Below, in pieces: positions 9,611-20,845 of a stretch of 64,000 bases of DNA. Location of the stretch: NCBI RefSeq assembly GCF_000757425.2, contig NZ_JPKR02000005.1:310001-374000 (forward strand), written 5' to 3'. The DNA comes from Tatumella morbirosei (GTDB lineage Bacteria; Pseudomonadota; Gammaproteobacteria; Enterobacterales; Enterobacteriaceae). The notes below the pieces were generated by a model. That model searched no databases, was not told where the DNA came from, and saw only the letters and a list, made by a program, of their open reading frames with translations. The first letter of the stretch is position 1. Every line of letters begins with the position of its first letter. The position numbers and the translations under genes are program-made.

Positions 9611-10300
9611 CCGTGAAATTTCCAGGTGAGGTAACAAACGCGCATCGCTGGCAGTCATCAGGTTCTGCTGATAAGGGTTAATCCAGCATGACTGGAATCC
9701 GCTGCGCAACGAACCGACCACATCGGTAGTTAAATCATCGCCGACATGCAGAATCTCAGCAGCCGGTATTTGCAGTTTTTCTTCTGCCAGCCGGTACATG
9801 TCTTCCGCTGGCTTAGATCTGCCATCGGGACCAGCCCGCAGAATAAAGCGAAAATAACCCGCGATCCCCATCAGATCAGGGTCCGCATTACCATTAGTAA
9901 TGGCGGCCAGCGGGATACGTTGCGCCAGATACTTAAGGGTATCGTGGGTGCTTTGTGGCATCGTGACCTCGCTTCGCCAGGCAGAGAATACCGACATCAC
10001 ATGAGTCGCTCCCTGACGGCATAATGTCTCCGGCAACCCCGCTTTCTGCATCACCCTGAAGACCGCTTTTTCCCGCCAGGCGGTGACATCATGAACCGTT
10101 TCAGGCTGATGATGCTTAATTTCTTCGCGGGCTGTCTCATACTCTTTCAGCGAAATATCGCGTAAATCAGGATGAAACTCCTGAAGCGCCTGATGAGTCT
10201 TCCTGACGGTGGTCAGGATAACCTCGCGGTTATCATATAACGTATCGTCCAGGTCAAACGTCATCGCCCGGACTTTGCCGGTGGGGCGGTAAAAACGCAT
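9584..10300 (-). CDS. yigB: HAD phosphatase YigB (flavin-pathway phosphatase)
   Basis: A 238-residue HAD-superfamily hydrolase. Motif I is FDLDDTLYDN (residues 15-24), motif II ITNGNAD, motif III lysine in GRSKPAED, motif IV HVGDDLTTDVVG. In E. coli YigB dephosphorylates 5-amino-6-(5-phospho-D-ribitylamino)uracil in riboflavin synthesis and FMN. Its ATG overlaps the xerC stop by one base (TAATG), so translation is coupled. Cytoplasmic. The uvrD promoter sits in its last codons. Confidence 0.93.
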   Translation of the reverse strand: MRFYRPTGKVRAMTFDLDDTLYDNREVILTTVRKTHQALQEFHPDLRDISLKEYETAREEIKHHQPETVHDVTAWREKAVFRVMQKAGLPETLCRQGATHVMSVFSAWRSEVTMPQSTHDTLKYLAQRIPLAAITNGNADPDLMGIAGYFRFILRAGPDGRSKPAEDMYRLAEEKLQIPAAEILHVGDDLTTDVVGSLRSGFQSCWINPYQQNLMTASDARLLPHLEISRLDSLTTLL

Positions 10301-11214
10301 TATTTTTTTCCTCGTTTTGCACGGGGATGTGCAGCATCATAAACGTTAGCCAGATGCTGAAAATCCAGGTGGGTATAAATCTGGGTGGTGGACAGGTTGG
10401 CATGACCCAGTAACTCCTGTACTGCCCGCAAATCACCACTGGATTCCAGCATATGGGTAGCAAAAGAGTGGCGTAATTTATGTGGGTGAATGTGGCTGTT
10501 CAGGCCCTGACGGACTCCCCATTCAGCAAACCGTTTCTGGACATTACGTGCAGAGATTCGTTTACCTTGCATGGAGAGAAATATCGCATCATCCTGCGGA
10601 GCGAACAGTTCCCGCATCTCCAGCCAGCGCAGTAACCATTCACAGGCAATTCTGCCAACGGGTAACCGCCGCTCTTTGCTACCCTTACCCATCACCCAGA
10701 CTTCAGCCTGTTCAGCATCAAAATGGCGACAATCCAGGTTAACTAATTCCGACAGACGCAGACCTGCTCCGTACATCACTTCCAACATTGTCCGGTCACG
10801 CACTGACAACGGGTCATTGAGGTCAATTTCCAGCAACTGCCCCATCTGATCGACATCAATATTTTTAGGTAAGTGACGGGGGGCTTTTGGGGTTGCCACG
10901 CCTTTCGCCGGATTCGCCGGCAGTAACCCTTGACCCACCTGCCAGTCCAGAAAACTACGCAGGGCTGACAACCGCAACGCCAGACTGGTCGCCTGTAATC
11001 CCGCCCGGCGGCTTTTAGCCGCCAGCATCCTGACATGTGCTGGCTCAAGCTGCCCCCACTGGGACAGCCCCATGTCATCCATCATCTCTGTGAGTACCGC
11101 TAACTGTCGCTGGTAACTGGTGATGGTCAGCGCGCTGAGCTGTCGCTCGACTTTCAGAAAGCGCAGAAAGCTATCGACGGGTGCCTGTAACGATAAAGGC
11201 ATCTCCCTGTTCAT
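10300..11214 (-). CDS. xerC: Tyrosine recombinase XerC
   Basis: A 304-residue site-specific recombinase that works with XerD at dif to resolve chromosome dimers. The full catalytic set is present: Arg153 (GAGLRLSEL), Lys177 ([10 protein letters not shown]), His245 and Arg248 (HPHKLRHSF), His271 (LLGHANLS) and the nucleophile Tyr280 ([10 protein letters not shown]), all shifted by +5 relative to E. coli. An N-terminal core-binding SAM-like domain precedes it. Start overlaps the yigA stop by four bases (ATGA) and its stop overlaps yigB, so it is inside a tightly coupled operon. MNRE versus an internal MPLS start cannot be fully decided; the coupled start favours the former. Confidence 0.97.
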   Translation of the reverse strand: MNREMPLSLQAPVDSFLRFLKVERQLSALTITSYQRQLAVLTEMMDDMGLSQWGQLEPAHVRMLAAKSRRAGLQATSLALRLSALRSFLDWQVGQGLLPANPAKGVATPKAPRHLPKNIDVDQMGQLLEIDLNDPLSVRDRTMLEVMYGAGLRLSELVNLDCRHFDAEQAEVWVMGKGSKERRLPVGRIACEWLLRWLEMRELFAPQDDAIFLSMQGKRISARNVQKRFAEWGVRQGLNSHIHPHKLRHSFATHMLESSGDLRAVQELLGHANLSTTQIYTHLDFQHLANVYDAAHPRAKRGKK

Positions 11215-11918
11215 CTGCGGCTAATCCAGCGCGAGAGCAGAGCTGGTAACATCCCTGCCAGATATTGCAGTAATTCGGTGCCCATCCCCGGATGATAATG
11301 CTGCTTATCGCGGCTGCTGAAAATCAGCACCCCGACATCCTCAGTATCCCCCATAAGAGACATGGCCACCGAACCAATCGCTTTTGCCTCCGGCAGCAAT
11401 AACAGCAACTCCGGACCATTCAGGGGGCCGAGATAATGTTGCCGCCGACCGAGCCGCTGAATACGCAGCGCATCAAATGCCTGCCGGGACAGCCCCAGCC
11501 GGGTAAAGTCTGAAGGCGCACCAATTTGCCACTGTTCGTTAAACAGCCTGACGGTCGCTCCGGCCAGCCCCAGATCTCTGGCCCAGCGGTGCAGCCGGTT
11601 GAGCATCTCCTGCAGGCTATCAGCACAGGCCAGATGAGACTGCAACGAAAGCAATTGCCCAAACAATTGCTGATTAGCCGTGGCCTGCTCCATCAATAAG
11701 GTGATTTCTTCTTCCAGCCGTTGAATATGGTTACGCTGGCGAGCCATATGCCATTCCACCAGTGAGGTAGTCCCTCGTACCGGGTGCGGAACCTGCATTT
11801 GTTCAACCTGTCTGGCATTACGGATAAAAAAATCAGGGTTCTGCCGCAGATAATCACTGACCGACTGATCATCAGGAGCCACAAGATTCAGTAATTCCGG
11901 GTCTTCGTCTGGTTTCAT
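11211..11918 (-). CDS. yigA: DUF484 family protein YigA
   Basis: A 235-residue protein of DUF484, a GAF-like fold family of unknown function always found next to xerC in this group. Seen: an N-terminal [15 protein letters not shown] segment, a coiled-coil-prone stretch around residues 60-85 ([18 protein letters not shown]) and a C-terminal GAF-like half ([23 protein letters not shown]). No signal or membrane helix. Overlaps both dapF and xerC by four bases. No function can be assigned from sequence. Confidence 0.9.
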   Translation of the reverse strand: MKPDEDPELLNLVAPDDQSVSDYLRQNPDFFIRNARQVEQMQVPHPVRGTTSLVEWHMARQRNHIQRLEEEITLLMEQATANQQLFGQLLSLQSHLACADSLQEMLNRLHRWARDLGLAGATVRLFNEQWQIGAPSDFTRLGLSRQAFDALRIQRLGRRQHYLGPLNGPELLLLLPEAKAIGSVAMSLMGDTEDVGVLIFSSRDKQHYHPGMGTELLQYLAGMLPALLSRWISRR

Positions 11919-12739
11919 AAATGAATAAATCCGTCGTAAACATGAGTCGCAGGACCGGTCATATACAGTGGTGTTCCCGGGCCGCCCCAGGCAATCTGCA
12001 GGCTGCCGCCCGGTAAATCTACCCGCACTTTGTCACCGAGTAACCCTTGCTGAATTCCGCTGGCAACTGCTGCACAGGCTCCGCTACCACAGGCCTGGGT
12101 TTCACCGGCACCGCGTTCGTAGACCCGCAGACGGATATGCGATTCTGATACCACTTCCATAAAACCAACATTCACCCGTTCAGGAAATCGCTCATGGCTT
12201 TCCATCTGCGGCCCTACCAGTTCCACGGCGGCAGTTTTCACACTCTCCACCTGAATGACACAATGGGGATTACCCATGGATACCACCCCAAACATTACCG
12301 TTTGTTCAGCAAGGCGCATCAGATAGAGATTCTCAGCTTTATTGGCGCGGAACGGTACATTGCCAGGTTCAAAGTCTGGCTCCCCCATATTGACCCGTAC
12401 CAGCTCATCATTCGTGACACTGAGCGTCATTCTGCCGGTTTGGGTACTGACGCGAATATCGCTTTTATTCGTCAGCCCTTTCAGGCGAACGAAACGCGCA
12501 AAACAACGGGCCCCATTGCCGCACTGTGCAACTTCGCTGCCATCCGCATTAAAAATACGGTAGTGAAAATCCAGCTCCGGATCATAGGGCGGCTCAACTA
12601 TCAATAGTTGATCGAACCCGACGCCAAGATGTCTGTCTGACAGCCTGCGAATGAGCTCCGACGAGAAGAAAACATTCTGAGTCACCGCGTCAACGACCAT
12701 AAAATCATTGCCGAGACCGTGCATTTTAGAAAACTGCAT
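11915..12739 (-). CDS. dapF: Diaminopimelate epimerase
   Basis: A 274-residue PLP-independent epimerase that converts LL- to meso-diaminopimelate for lysine and peptidoglycan synthesis. The two catalytic cysteines are visible: Cys73 in AQCGNGARC and Cys217 in QACGSGACA, at the E. coli positions. Begins [17 protein letters not shown]. Follows lptM by 26 bases and overlaps yigA by four, so it belongs to the lptM-dapF-yigA-xerC-yigB operon. Confidence 0.98.
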   Translation of the reverse strand: MQFSKMHGLGNDFMVVDAVTQNVFFSSELIRRLSDRHLGVGFDQLLIVEPPYDPELDFHYRIFNADGSEVAQCGNGARCFARFVRLKGLTNKSDIRVSTQTGRMTLSVTNDELVRVNMGEPDFEPGNVPFRANKAENLYLMRLAEQTVMFGVVSMGNPHCVIQVESVKTAAVELVGPQMESHERFPERVNVGFMEVVSESHIRLRVYERGAGETQACGSGACAAVASGIQQGLLGDKVRVDLPGGSLQIAWGGPGTPLYMTGPATHVYDGFIHL

Positions 12740-12765
12740 TTTTTGCTCCGCCGGTAACCGGTTAA

Positions 12766-12948
12766 TTACGGTGACACAGTGCCTGCTGGTGCTGTGGTGT
12801 CATCTTTCCAGGGTTTAGTCGCAGTTTCTTGCTGCCGCTCTTTCTTGGTAGTTTCACTATTAGGAAAGTAAAGCGGCCCCTTCAGCCCGCATCCCGTTAA
12901 CGCTGCCGGAATTACAATTATCGCCAGCCAGCCGACCATTTTCTTCAT
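12766..12948 (-). CDS. lptM: LPS assembly lipoprotein LptM (YifL)
   Basis: A 60-residue lipoprotein. A short signal helix ends in the lipobox LTGC with lipidated Cys20, then the conserved GLKGPLYFP and a polar, disordered tail (about 30 residues). LptM helps disulfide maturation of LptD in the LptDE translocon of the outer membrane. First gene of the dapF operon and divergent from cyaY. Confidence 0.93.
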   Translation of the reverse strand: MKKMVGWLAIIVIPAALTGCGLKGPLYFPNSETTKKERQQETATKPWKDDTTAPAGTVSP

Positions 12949-13127
12949 TTAGGTTACACTCATTCTGTGCTTTATCTCATTCACTTATCATCGCAGTTGA
13001 ACAAGGAAAAGCAACAGAAAATCCCTGAATTCGCATAACCGGTTCAATATCTCAGGTCAGACCGCTCAGACAAAGATTGGCAAACAATATCAGCGCGCTA
13101 TACTTTGCCAAAAACATGGGAGCTATG

Positions 13128-13445
13128 ATGAACGACAGTGAATTCCACCAACTGGCTGACCAATTGCTACGGGCGGTAGAAGAACGCCTGGATGAGCATG
13201 ACGGTGATGCCGATATCGATTATGAAACTCATGGCAGCGTGATGACCCTGAGCTTTGAAAACGGCAGCAAAATTGTGATTAACCGTCAGGAACCGATGCA
13301 TCAGGTCTGGCTGGCGACCAAAGCCGGCGGCTATCATTTCAGTTATCAGGCACCACGCTGGGTGTGTGATCGCACCGGCGGTGATTTCTGGGTGTTGCTG
13401 GCAGAAGCCTGTACCACTCAGTCTGGCGAGAAATTCAGTTTCTGA
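13128..13445 (+). CDS. cyaY: Frataxin-like iron protein CyaY
   Basis: A 105-residue frataxin homologue that binds iron and modulates IscS in Fe-S cluster assembly. Acidic helix 1 ([33 protein letters not shown]) and the sheet residues [27 protein letters not shown] are typical. Two adjacent ATGs (13125, 13128) follow GGGAGC; 13128 gives the MNDSEF start known in E. coli. The longer frame from 13077 begins without a ribosome site. It is convergent with cyaA, 44 bases apart. Confidence 0.96.
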   Translation: MNDSEFHQLADQLLRAVEERLDEHDGDADIDYETHGSVMTLSFENGSKIVINRQEPMHQVWLATKAGGYHFSYQAPRWVCDRTGGDFWVLLAEACTTQSGEKFSF

Positions 13446-13489
13446 CCGACCCTGTCCGGCTGCGGAGCTTGTTCCGCAACCGGAATATA

Positions 13490-16054
13490 TCAGAACAGGC
13501 TGCGGGAACGCGGCAGCACATCGCGGCTGAGTTGCGGCGACACGTCTTCTGCCACTTCATCATGTGAAACAGAACGGAAAGGCAACACCTTACTTTTCCC
13601 GTGTTCGGTCACCAACTGATAAAACTGTGGCAGGTTAAAGTTGACGAAACTGGAACCGTAGGTAAAGCGGTCATGTGAAGAGGAGTAAAAACGGCTGACA
13701 TCCCGGACCAGCTCTTCCCTGCTACCTTCACAATGACGGTAAACTTCCACCCGATTATTCTCATCCAGAATATAAATACTGAAATCATCAGATTCAGATG
13801 AGGGATTATTCTCGAAGAAGAACTGAATGATACCTTCACTGGCGTAGCTGTTAACCACTGGCGGGAGATCGACCTGTTGTGAATCGACTTTAATCGACAG
13901 ACCGTGCAGTTTGTTATTAGAAATTGCGCCATAAAATTCCACCGCATTTTCCAGTTTCTGCACCGAAACACTCATCCGTTCGAAGAACACCCCCCAGGTA
14001 TCTCCGGCCAGACGCAGAGCTTTAAAACGGCCCGGTTCCTGCCGGGTACTGGATAAACGTATATCGATACATTCCGAAACCAGCTGCTGAACACGGGTAC
14101 GTATCAGTCCACGTAAATGCTGGCTATAGCAGAATACTTCGACGGCATCCGGGGGCAAAGCATCCTGATGCATCTTACCCAGGATGGTTTTCAGCGCTTC
14201 AATCATCGATTGCTCACCACTGAAATGCAGGGTTCGTACTTCGTTCCATGAATTACGGTACAGCAAATCGATACTGCCGATCAGACAACGTTGCTGTTGC
14301 CCGAAACTAAACACATCCAGTTTACGGAAATCAAAGTGTACGACCTGATTACGGAACTCAGCCGTTGGGTCATCTTCCAGATTCACCAGGATTGCCAGGT
14401 GGCGGATTTCGCATGGGCTGTAGAGAGCTTTCGGTGTCGGAGCCGGGACCCGCAGAGGAAAGTGATGAGACACATCGTTGACCACTTCCTGCAACCGTTG
14501 GGCATCACAACCCCCATTGCCTTTGATATGCAGCAGTGTTTTATCGGTCAGTAAACCGTTAAACCAGGCCCACGCCACCAACTTGATCAGGTAGCGGTTA
14601 TATTCCAGTGGCTGGTTGCTGATAATGGAATCCATATCCGGAGACTTATTGTACAGGTACCAACCCGGACGATTGGCCCTGCCTTCCGGGACATGAATAA
14701 ACGTCAGATGTTCTTCGGACAGATCGGGCGAAATCTGCGGATTAACCAGAATAACTTTCCCTGGCAACGCTTCAAAAGCCGCATACAGCTTACGGGTCAA
14801 TACCCCGATATCCTGCGGGCTGGCACTGACACTTAAATTATTCCGGCGCGCAAAACGGATCAGGTTACGATAGCTTTGCATCATCGCGTCCAGTAACTCG
14901 TTATGCGCTTCACGAACCTGTTCAATCTTCCAGCTGGCGCGACTGTCCAGCATTTCCAGTCGCTGAGCGTCCCAGCCCCACTCTTTGACCAGTTGGCTCA
15001 AAATCTCCCTCCGCCATTGTGAACGGACCTGAGGGCGTTCTTCGGTCAGTTTTTCACAGGCTTTCAGATAGAAGCAACGCCGGACAAGGTCCAGCCGGGC
15101 CGGGTCATCAATGTCCTGCAAGTAGTGGGTCACTTTTTCGAGCATCATGCAGTAGGGATCCAGCCCAAAGCTGACAATCTCACCATCATGCAAACGCTGC
15201 TTAATATCCATCGCTAACAGCCGGGTATTCGGATACTCGCGGGTATAGGCTTCAAGCAGCAGAGTTTTCAGCACGGCTTTATACGGAGAATCGATACTCT
15301 TATACAACTGCCACAGACTGGCACCGAAATACTCTTCAGCAGACAGGGTACCAAGTCCCCCCAGGTCCAGCCATTCGTTCGGCGTCAAAGCACCACCGGC
15401 ATACAGAGACATCACATAATCGTCGTAATGTCCTTCTTCTTCACCCGGCACCATATTCCACAGAATACGCTTACCCGCCATCCTTACGGCCGAGCGATAA
15501 AATTCATCCAGCAACAAAATATGCTGGGTACTTCCGCAATCTTCAGTGCCCAGATTGCCGCTTTCATTATGCCGGAAACGGTTTTCATCGATCAGGAAGA
15601 AACTGACTTCAATCCCCAGGGACAAACACCACTGCCGCAACAAATGACATTTTTGCTGCAATTTTTGCCGTTCGTCGTTATCCAGCCACGACTGATGACA
15701 GACCCAGATATCCAGGTCTGAAACACTGTTTTGTCCAACGGAAGAGGTACTGCCCATAGAATAGACCCCGGTAATCGGGGCTTCGCCGGGAGAAACCGCC
15801 GGCAGTTTCACAGGGGAATGACAGAGTTTATCCAGCATTTCCTGCTGGTTTTCGACAGGCGTGAAAAAACTAATGCCGTGGGGCACATTACCGTCAAGAT
15901 AACCTGGCAGCATGGGATGATGATACTGTAGAAATACCGGCAGCAGGCTGTACACCTGCCTGAAGGCAGGCCCCATCGCCGCCATTGCCCGATCAACCCG
16001 TAGTTGATTAATGGCATCCAGTCTCTGTTTCAGAGTCTCAATATAAAGGTACAA
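13490..16054 (-). CDS. cyaA: Class I adenylate cyclase
   Basis: An 854-residue enzyme making cAMP. The N-terminal catalytic domain has the nucleotidyltransferase motif [17 protein letters not shown] (Gly101-Ser102, Asp113, Asp115); the C-terminal half is the glucose-sensing region regulated by EIIA-Glc. It starts with TTG at 16054 ([16 protein letters not shown]), the weak start codon also used by E. coli, with no clear ribosome site, consistent with the low expression known for this gene. The extreme C-terminus ([17 protein letters not shown]) differs from E. coli. Divergent from hemC. Confidence 0.98.
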   Translation of the reverse strand: MYLYIETLKQRLDAINQLRVDRAMAAMGPAFRQVYSLLPVFLQYHHPMLPGYLDGNVPHGISFFTPVENQQEMLDKLCHSPVKLPAVSPGEAPITGVYSMGSTSSVGQNSVSDLDIWVCHQSWLDNDERQKLQQKCHLLRQWCLSLGIEVSFFLIDENRFRHNESGNLGTEDCGSTQHILLLDEFYRSAVRMAGKRILWNMVPGEEEGHYDDYVMSLYAGGALTPNEWLDLGGLGTLSAEEYFGASLWQLYKSIDSPYKAVLKTLLLEAYTREYPNTRLLAMDIKQRLHDGEIVSFGLDPYCMMLEKVTHYLQDIDDPARLDLVRRCFYLKACEKLTEERPQVRSQWRREILSQLVKEWGWDAQRLEMLDSRASWKIEQVREAHNELLDAMMQSYRNLIRFARRNNLSVSASPQDIGVLTRKLYAAFEALPGKVILVNPQISPDLSEEHLTFIHVPEGRANRPGWYLYNKSPDMDSIISNQPLEYNRYLIKLVAWAWFNGLLTDKTLLHIKGNGGCDAQRLQEVVNDVSHHFPLRVPAPTPKALYSPCEIRHLAILVNLEDDPTAEFRNQVVHFDFRKLDVFSFGQQQRCLIGSIDLLYRNSWNEVRTLHFSGEQSMIEALKTILGKMHQDALPPDAVEVFCYSQHLRGLIRTRVQQLVSECIDIRLSSTRQEPGRFKALRLAGDTWGVFFERMSVSVQKLENAVEFYGAISNNKLHGLSIKVDSQQVDLPPVVNSYASEGIIQFFFENNPSSESDDFSIYILDENNRVEVYRHCEGSREELVRDVSRFYSSSHDRFTYGSSFVNFNLPQFYQLVTEHGKSKVLPFRSVSHDEVAEDVSPQLSRDVLPRSRSLF

Positions 16055-16362
16055 GACGTTTTGCCTGTTTTTTCCGGTAATTAAGCACTGTCGCTCCCAC
16101 GGCTCCCTTGATGTTCCCGTGCCTGGTGTTGACCCGGCCAGGGAGATGCGGGTGGTTAGCCTCTCTTCCTGTACTGGCTAAACACAATGACTCCGGCGAT
16201 TATTTTATCACCTTTCAAACTGAAATCTTAATATTCGGTGCGGAGAACCCCTCTGCATAAGGAGCAATCCCATAACCGTTGCATGGATTTCATCGCCGAA
16301 GCCTGCCACATTTGCTGTTTAAATGATAGGATGATTAACAAACGATTAAAACGGTTAAACAC
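16055..16362. promoter_or_regulatory. cyaA/hemC divergent control region
   Basis: About 308 bases without a gene. Toward hemC a possible promoter is TTGCTG (16312-16317), 18 bases, TAACAA (16336-16341). In the cyaA leader an imperfect 10-bp inverted repeat GTGGTTAGCC (16152-16161) / GGCTAAACAC (16176-16185) could fold. I looked for the CRP site expected from E. coli cyaA and found no good TGTGA-N6-TCACA match. Confidence 0.4.
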
Positions 16363-17307
16363 ATGTCTGATAAAATTATCCGCATCGCCACCCGACAAAG
16401 CCCACTTGCTCTCTGGCAGGCGCATTATGTTCAGGAACAATTAATGTCAGCCCATCCCGGGGTACAGGTTGAACTGGTCCCGATGGTGACTAAAGGTGAT
16501 GTACTGCTGGATACTCCGCTGTCAAAAGTGGGCGGCAAGGGATTGTTTGTCAAAGAGCTGGAACTGGCCATGCTGGAAAATCGGGCCGATCTTGCTGTGC
16601 ATTCAATGAAAGATGTGCCGGTGGCCTTCCCTGAAGGGCTGGGCCTGGTGACTATTTGCCAGCGTGCCGATCCCCTGGATGCATTTGTTTCCGGGAAGTA
16701 CGCGTCCCTGGACGAATTACCGGAAGGTGCTGTCGTAGGCACATCCAGCCTGCGCCGGCAGTGTCAGATTAGCGCCCGTCGTCCTGACCTGGTCATTCGT
16801 TCTTTACGGGGGAATGTCGGAACCCGCCTCTCCAAACTCGATGCCGGTGAATATGATGCCATTATCCTGGCTGCCGCCGGACTGAAGCGCCTGGGCCTGG
16901 AATCCCGTATCCGTAGCACCCTTCCTGCCGAAGTGTCGCTGCCTGCTGTAGGACAGGGAGCGGTCGGTATCGAATGCCGTACCGATGATACGGCACTGAT
17001 AACCCTGTTACAGGCACTGAATCATCACGATACCGAAAGCTGCGTCCGTGCTGAACGCGCGATGAATACTCGTCTGGAAGGCGGCTGTCAGGTACCGATT
17101 GGCAGTTACGCATTACTGCAGGGGGATGACCAGTTATGGTTGCGCGGCCTGGTGGGCACACCGGATGGTTCGCAAATGATCAGTGCTGAACGCCGCGGTC
17201 ATCGCGATCAGGCCGAGCAACTGGGTATTGCTCTGGCAGAAGAACTTCTGGAAAAAGGTGCCGGCGACATTCTGCGTGAAGTCTATCAGGGGCAGCCTCC
17301 GGTATGA
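16363..17307 (+). CDS. hemC: Hydroxymethylbilane synthase (porphobilinogen deaminase)
   Basis: A 314-residue cytosolic enzyme that joins four porphobilinogens into hydroxymethylbilane. The dipyrromethane cofactor is attached to Cys242 in [10 protein letters not shown]. Active-site arginines and the family signature [23 protein letters not shown] are intact, as is VHSMKDVPV with the catalytic Asp. First gene of hemCDXY; its TGA overlaps the hemD ATG (ATGA). Confidence 0.98.
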   Translation: MSDKIIRIATRQSPLALWQAHYVQEQLMSAHPGVQVELVPMVTKGDVLLDTPLSKVGGKGLFVKELELAMLENRADLAVHSMKDVPVAFPEGLGLVTICQRADPLDAFVSGKYASLDELPEGAVVGTSSLRRQCQISARRPDLVIRSLRGNVGTRLSKLDAGEYDAIILAAAGLKRLGLESRIRSTLPAEVSLPAVGQGAVGIECRTDDTALITLLQALNHHDTESCVRAERAMNTRLEGGCQVPIGSYALLQGDDQLWLRGLVGTPDGSQMISAERRGHRDQAEQLGIALAEELLEKGAGDILREVYQGQPPV

Positions 17308-18044
17308 CCATTCTGGTCACCAGGCCGGAGCCCTCAGCGTCAGAGCTGGTTGCCAGACTACGCCAGACAGGCAAACATGCCTGGAGTTTTCCGCTGATTG
17401 AATATACGCCAGGTAAAGACCTGGCGTCACTGGCTCAGCGCCTGTCAGCTTTGCAACCCAAAGATATGGTATTTGCCGTATCACATCAGGCAGTCCATTT
17501 TGCGATTCCGGCATTGATGCAAACCAATACTGCATGGCCGGCCAGTGTCGACTATTATGCTATAGGGCGCCGGACAGCATTAGATTTACATATGGCTTGT
17601 CAGCAAACTGTGAACTACCCTGAACACTGTGCCACCAGTGAAACATTGCTTAATCTGCCTTCGCTCAAAGATGTGAGTGGTAAACAGATATTAATATTAC
17701 GTGGTAATGGTGGCCGGGAACTATTGGCCGAAACATTGCAGCAACGTGGTGCCCGGGTAGAATTATGTGAGTGTTATCAGCGCATTCCCTGTCAGTATCA
17801 GGGTGCAGAACAAGCTGTTCGCTGGCGCAGGCAAGGTATCACTACCCTGGTCGTGACCAGTGGCGAAATGCTAAAACTTTTATATTCGCTGTTTCCGGCA
17901 ATTGACCGCAGGGAATGGCTATTGCACTGCCGGCTGGTTGTCGTCAGTGAACGTTTAGCTACTCTGGCCAGTGAATTAGGCTGGCATTCAGTGACAGTAG
18001 CTGATGGTGCGGATAACGATGCGTTGTTACGTGCGTTACACTGA
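17304..18044 (+). CDS. hemD: Uroporphyrinogen-III synthase
   Basis: A 246-residue enzyme that cyclises hydroxymethylbilane with inversion of ring D. The family is poorly conserved; recognised by the start [20 protein letters not shown], the [12 protein letters not shown] and [17 protein letters not shown] segments, and its place translationally coupled to hemC and followed by hemX. Two-domain HemD fold length is normal. Confidence 0.95.
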   Translation: MTILVTRPEPSASELVARLRQTGKHAWSFPLIEYTPGKDLASLAQRLSALQPKDMVFAVSHQAVHFAIPALMQTNTAWPASVDYYAIGRRTALDLHMACQQTVNYPEHCATSETLLNLPSLKDVSGKQILILRGNGGRELLAETLQQRGARVELCECYQRIPCQYQGAEQAVRWRRQGITTLVVTSGEMLKLLYSLFPAIDRREWLLHCRLVVVSERLATLASELGWHSVTVADGADNDALLRALH

Positions 18045-18069
18045 ACTTACTAAAATGGGATGAGCCAAC

Positions 18070-19212
18070 ATGACGGAACACAAAGACCCCTCCGCCATAC
18101 CTGAAGTGACTCCGCCGGAAGAGCAACTGACTCCCGGCACGGAGGATAAAACTTCAACAGCAAGGAATAGCGGAACCCCTTTAGCCATTGTGGCCATTAT
18201 CATTGCTCTGGCGACCGGTGCCGGAAGCTATTGGTATATTAAACAGCAACAGAGTGCTGATGCGCAGTCGCTGTCGGCACTGAATGACAAACTGAATACA
18301 TTACAGCAGCAGTCCGGGAATGCTCAGCAACAGCTGACAGAACAGCTGTCAGCTGCCAACCAGGCGCTTCAGGATGCGAAATTGCGGCAGGAAACGACCA
18401 GCAAAGCACTGGATACCCTGCAGGAAAAAGTAACTGCGCTGACCGGTAACGACAGCAACAACTGGCTGATCGCTCAGGCCGATTACCTGGTAAAACTGGC
18501 CGGGCGTAAACTGTGGAGTGATCAGGATGCCACCACTGCGGCGGCATTGCTGAAAAGCGCCGATGGCAGCCTGGCAGAGATGAATGATCCCAGTGTCCTG
18601 AATGTCCGGCGGGCACTGACTCAGGATATCAGTTCGTTAGCTGCCGTCAGTCAGGTGGACTACGATGGTATTATTCTGCAGCTTAACCAGCTGGCTAACG
18701 GTGTCGATAATCTGCGTCTGGCAGATAATGAAGACCACAGCAATCCGATGGACGAGGACAGCAATGAACTCTCCGGCTCGCTGGCCCACTGGCGCGAAAA
18801 CCTGGTTAAAAGCTGGCATGATTTCATGGATAACTTTATTACTATCCGTCGTCGTGATAATACCGCACAGCCACTGCTGGCACCGAATCAGGATATTTAT
18901 CTGCGGGAAAATATCCGTTCTTCATTGTTGATTGCCGCGCAGGCCGTTCCCCGTCATCAGCAGGAAATTTATAAACAATCGCTGGAATCCGTCTCCACCT
19001 GGGTACGTGCCTGGTATGACACCAGCGATCCGGCTACCAAAGCCTTTCTGGCTCAGATTGATACTCTGGAACAGCAAACCATTGCCATGGATGTCCCGGA
19101 CTCTCTTTCCAGCCAGCCATTGCTGGATAAGCTAATGCAAACCCGGGTGCGTGGTCTGCTCAGTCAGCCGTCACCAGCCCCTGAGCCGGCCTCCGGCAAG
19201 CAGGGAGGCTGA
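18070..19212 (+). CDS. hemX: HemX, membrane protein of the hem operon
   Basis: A 380-residue protein with a Pro/Thr-rich cytoplasmic start, one membrane helix at residues about 36-57 ([21 protein letters not shown]), then a Gln-rich coiled coil (about 60-135) and a C-terminal domain with [15 protein letters not shown] and [21 protein letters not shown]. It is often labelled uroporphyrinogen methyltransferase but lacks the SAM methylase motifs, so that function is doubtful. Lies between hemD (25 bases) and hemY (2 bases). Confidence 0.93.
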   Translation: MTEHKDPSAIPEVTPPEEQLTPGTEDKTSTARNSGTPLAIVAIIIALATGAGSYWYIKQQQSADAQSLSALNDKLNTLQQQSGNAQQQLTEQLSAANQALQDAKLRQETTSKALDTLQEKVTALTGNDSNNWLIAQADYLVKLAGRKLWSDQDATTAAALLKSADGSLAEMNDPSVLNVRRALTQDISSLAAVSQVDYDGIILQLNQLANGVDNLRLADNEDHSNPMDEDSNELSGSLAHWRENLVKSWHDFMDNFITIRRRDNTAQPLLAPNQDIYLRENIRSSLLIAAQAVPRHQQEIYKQSLESVSTWVRAWYDTSDPATKAFLAQIDTLEQQTIAMDVPDSLSSQPLLDKLMQTRVRGLLSQPSPAPEPASGKQGG

Positions 19213-19214
19213 TA

Positions 19215-20411
19215 ATGCTAAAAGTCCTGATTGTTTTTTTGCTGCTGCTGGCAGGGATCGTTCTGGGCCCTATGCTCGCCGGCCATCAGGGATATGTCCT
19301 GATTCAGACTGATAACTGGAATATTGAAACCAGCGTTACCGGGCTTGTGATCATCCTTATTGTCGCATTGCTGGTGATTCTGGCTGTGGAATGGTTACTG
19401 CGCCGGGTGCTGCGTACCGGAATCCGGACCCGCGGTTGGTTCAGTGGTCGTAAACGTCGCCGTGCACAGCGCCATACACGTGATGCGCTGATCAAACTGG
19501 CGGAAGGTGATCATAAACAGGTTGAGAAACTGCTGTCCCGTGATGCTGATCATGCAACAGACCCGCTGGCGAATTATCTGCTGGCCGCCGAAGCCGCCCA
19601 GCAACGCGGTGATGAGGTCAGAGCTAACCAGCATCTGGAACGTGCAGCCGAAGTGAGCACCGATAACCAGATTCCGGTAGAAATAACCCGTGCCCGTATC
19701 CTGCTGGCTCGCCATGAAGATCATGCAGCCCGACACTGCCTCGACCGGCTGTTGGAGGTCGCACCGCGCCATCCTGAAGTCCTGCGTCTGGCTGAACAGG
19801 CTTATCTCAATACCGGAGCCTGGCGAGCATTACTGGATATTCTGCCATCCATGGAGAAGGCACAAACCGGTAACGAACAGCATTTACAGGATTTACGTGA
19901 GCGGGCCTGGCTTGGCATGATGAATCAGGCAATGGCAGAACAAGGCAGCGAAGGGCTTAAACAGTGGTGGAAGAACCAGAGCCGTAAAACCCGCCAGGAT
20001 ATTTCCCTGCAGGTGGCGATGGCAAACCATCTGATCGAGTGTAATGACCCAATGATGGCCCAGGAAATTGTGCTGACCGGACTGAAGCGTCAGTATGACG
20101 AACGCCTGATTCTGCTACTGCCCAGGATTAATAGTCCGCAGCCTGAGCCTTTGGAAAAAGCATTACGTCAGCAGATTAAACAACATGGTGCCACTCCGTT
20201 GCTGAACAGTACCCTGGGACAGATGCTGATGCGTCAGGCCGAATGGCAGCAGGCTGCCGATGCCTTCTCCCAGGCCCTGAAACAGCGTCCGGATGGTTTT
20301 GACTATGCCTGGCTGGCCGATTGTTATGACAAAATTGGCCGCCCGGAAGAAGCTGCCCGCATGCGACGTGAGGGCCTGTTGTTGACACTAAAACAAAATC
20401 CGGAACAGTAG
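19215..20411 (+). CDS. hemY: HemY, TPR protein of the hem operon
   Basis: A 398-residue inner-membrane protein with two N-terminal membrane helices (about 3-22 and 41-62), a basic loop (RRVLRTGIRTRGWFSGRKRRRAQ) and a chain of TPR-like helices to the end (NYLLAAEAAQQRGDEVRANQHLERA, AEWQQAADAFSQALKQRPDGFDYAWLADCYDKIGR). Its role in heme metabolism is not biochemically settled. Last gene of hemCDXY, two bases after hemX, followed by an intrinsic terminator. Confidence 0.94.
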   Translation: MLKVLIVFLLLLAGIVLGPMLAGHQGYVLIQTDNWNIETSVTGLVIILIVALLVILAVEWLLRRVLRTGIRTRGWFSGRKRRRAQRHTRDALIKLAEGDHKQVEKLLSRDADHATDPLANYLLAAEAAQQRGDEVRANQHLERAAEVSTDNQIPVEITRARILLARHEDHAARHCLDRLLEVAPRHPEVLRLAEQAYLNTGAWRALLDILPSMEKAQTGNEQHLQDLRERAWLGMMNQAMAEQGSEGLKQWWKNQSRKTRQDISLQVAMANHLIECNDPMMAQEIVLTGLKRQYDERLILLLPRINSPQPEPLEKALRQQIKQHGATPLLNSTLGQMLMRQAEWQQAADAFSQALKQRPDGFDYAWLADCYDKIGRPEEAARMRREGLLLTLKQNPEQ

Positions 20412-20423
20412 CTCTTACAAAAG

Positions 20424-20450
20424 AAAGCGCCTTTGACAGGCGCTTTTCTT
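20424..20450 (+). terminator. Intrinsic terminator of hemCDXY
   Basis: Stem AAAGCGCC (20424-20431) / GGCGCTTT (20439-20446) with a 7-base loop and a T-rich run to 20450. It is back to back with the GlmZ terminator. Confidence 0.88.
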
Positions 20451-20453
20451 TGC

Positions 20454-20648
20454 AAAAAAAACACCTGCAACCAGGCAGGTGTAAAATCAGGTCGACAGAC
20501 AACAGCTGATACCAGACTCAACGTAATATCTGAAGCTCTCATCAATAATTTGTGAGATGGCAGATAACAGGTATCGGTAAAGGGCTCTGCATCATTCCAG
20601 GGATTATGTTGCCAGCGGCAGACATAAAAAAGCAGAATGAGCATCTAC
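20454..20648 (-). ncRNA. glmZ: Small RNA GlmZ
   Basis: On the minus strand the transcript would start GTAGATGCTCATTC, identical to the known 5' end of E. coli GlmZ, and contains GGAATGATGCAGAGCC (E. coli GGAATGACGCAGAGCC), TTTACCG and ACGTTGAGT. It ends in a strong terminator, ACACCTGC (20461-20468) / GCAGGTGT (20475-20482) plus seven U, giving about 195 nt against 207 in E. coli. The place also fits: in E. coli glmZ lies beside hemY and convergent to it. GlmZ with Hfq activates glmS translation and is inactivated by RapZ/RNase E; GlmY acts as decoy. Homology here rests on recalled sequence, not on a search. Confidence 0.88.
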
Positions 20649-20659
20649 AACTTCACTAT

Positions 20660-20675
20660 TGCATGATCAGTGCCA
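20660..20675 (-). promoter_or_regulatory. Sigma-54 type promoter of glmZ
   Basis: On the minus strand TGGCAC-N5-ATGCA (consensus TGGCAC-N5-TTGCA) lies with its GC element about 13 bases before the GlmZ 5' end. A weak sigma-70 -10 (CAATAG) overlaps it. Overlapping sigma-54/sigma-70 promoters for GlmY/GlmZ are established in several Enterobacterales. Confidence 0.7.
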
Positions 20676-20782
20676 GAATATCTTTTAAAAAAATAAAAAA
20701 TGTATCTCACTGAATTTAATCATATAAATAAACATTCAGCGCAAAGCTGAGCGTATTCAAAATACCAGAACTGTCGAAGATT

Positions 20783-20800
20783 CGTCACCCCCTGGCGACA
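20783..20800. promoter_or_regulatory. GlrR activator site 1 (one mismatch)
   Basis: CGTC-N10-GACA, one mismatch from the GlrR (QseF) site TGTC-N10-GACA, about 135-150 bases upstream of the GlmZ start, as expected for a sigma-54 enhancer. Confidence 0.55.
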
Positions 20801-20845
20801 ACCTCCCCCCTCATTTGAATAGCTTATAAGTTTCAAAAGGATAAA

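Noticed and set aside
16055-16362. CRP site for cyaA autoregulation
   Set aside because: The best candidate near 16200 matches too few bases of TGTGA-N6-TCACA.
18070-19212. HemX as a uroporphyrinogen-III methyltransferase
   Set aside because: No SAM-methyltransferase motifs; single membrane helix and coiled coil instead.
20324-20644. A 106-codon minus-strand frame
   Set aside because: It overlaps almost exactly the GlmZ RNA and its terminator and has no protein features.
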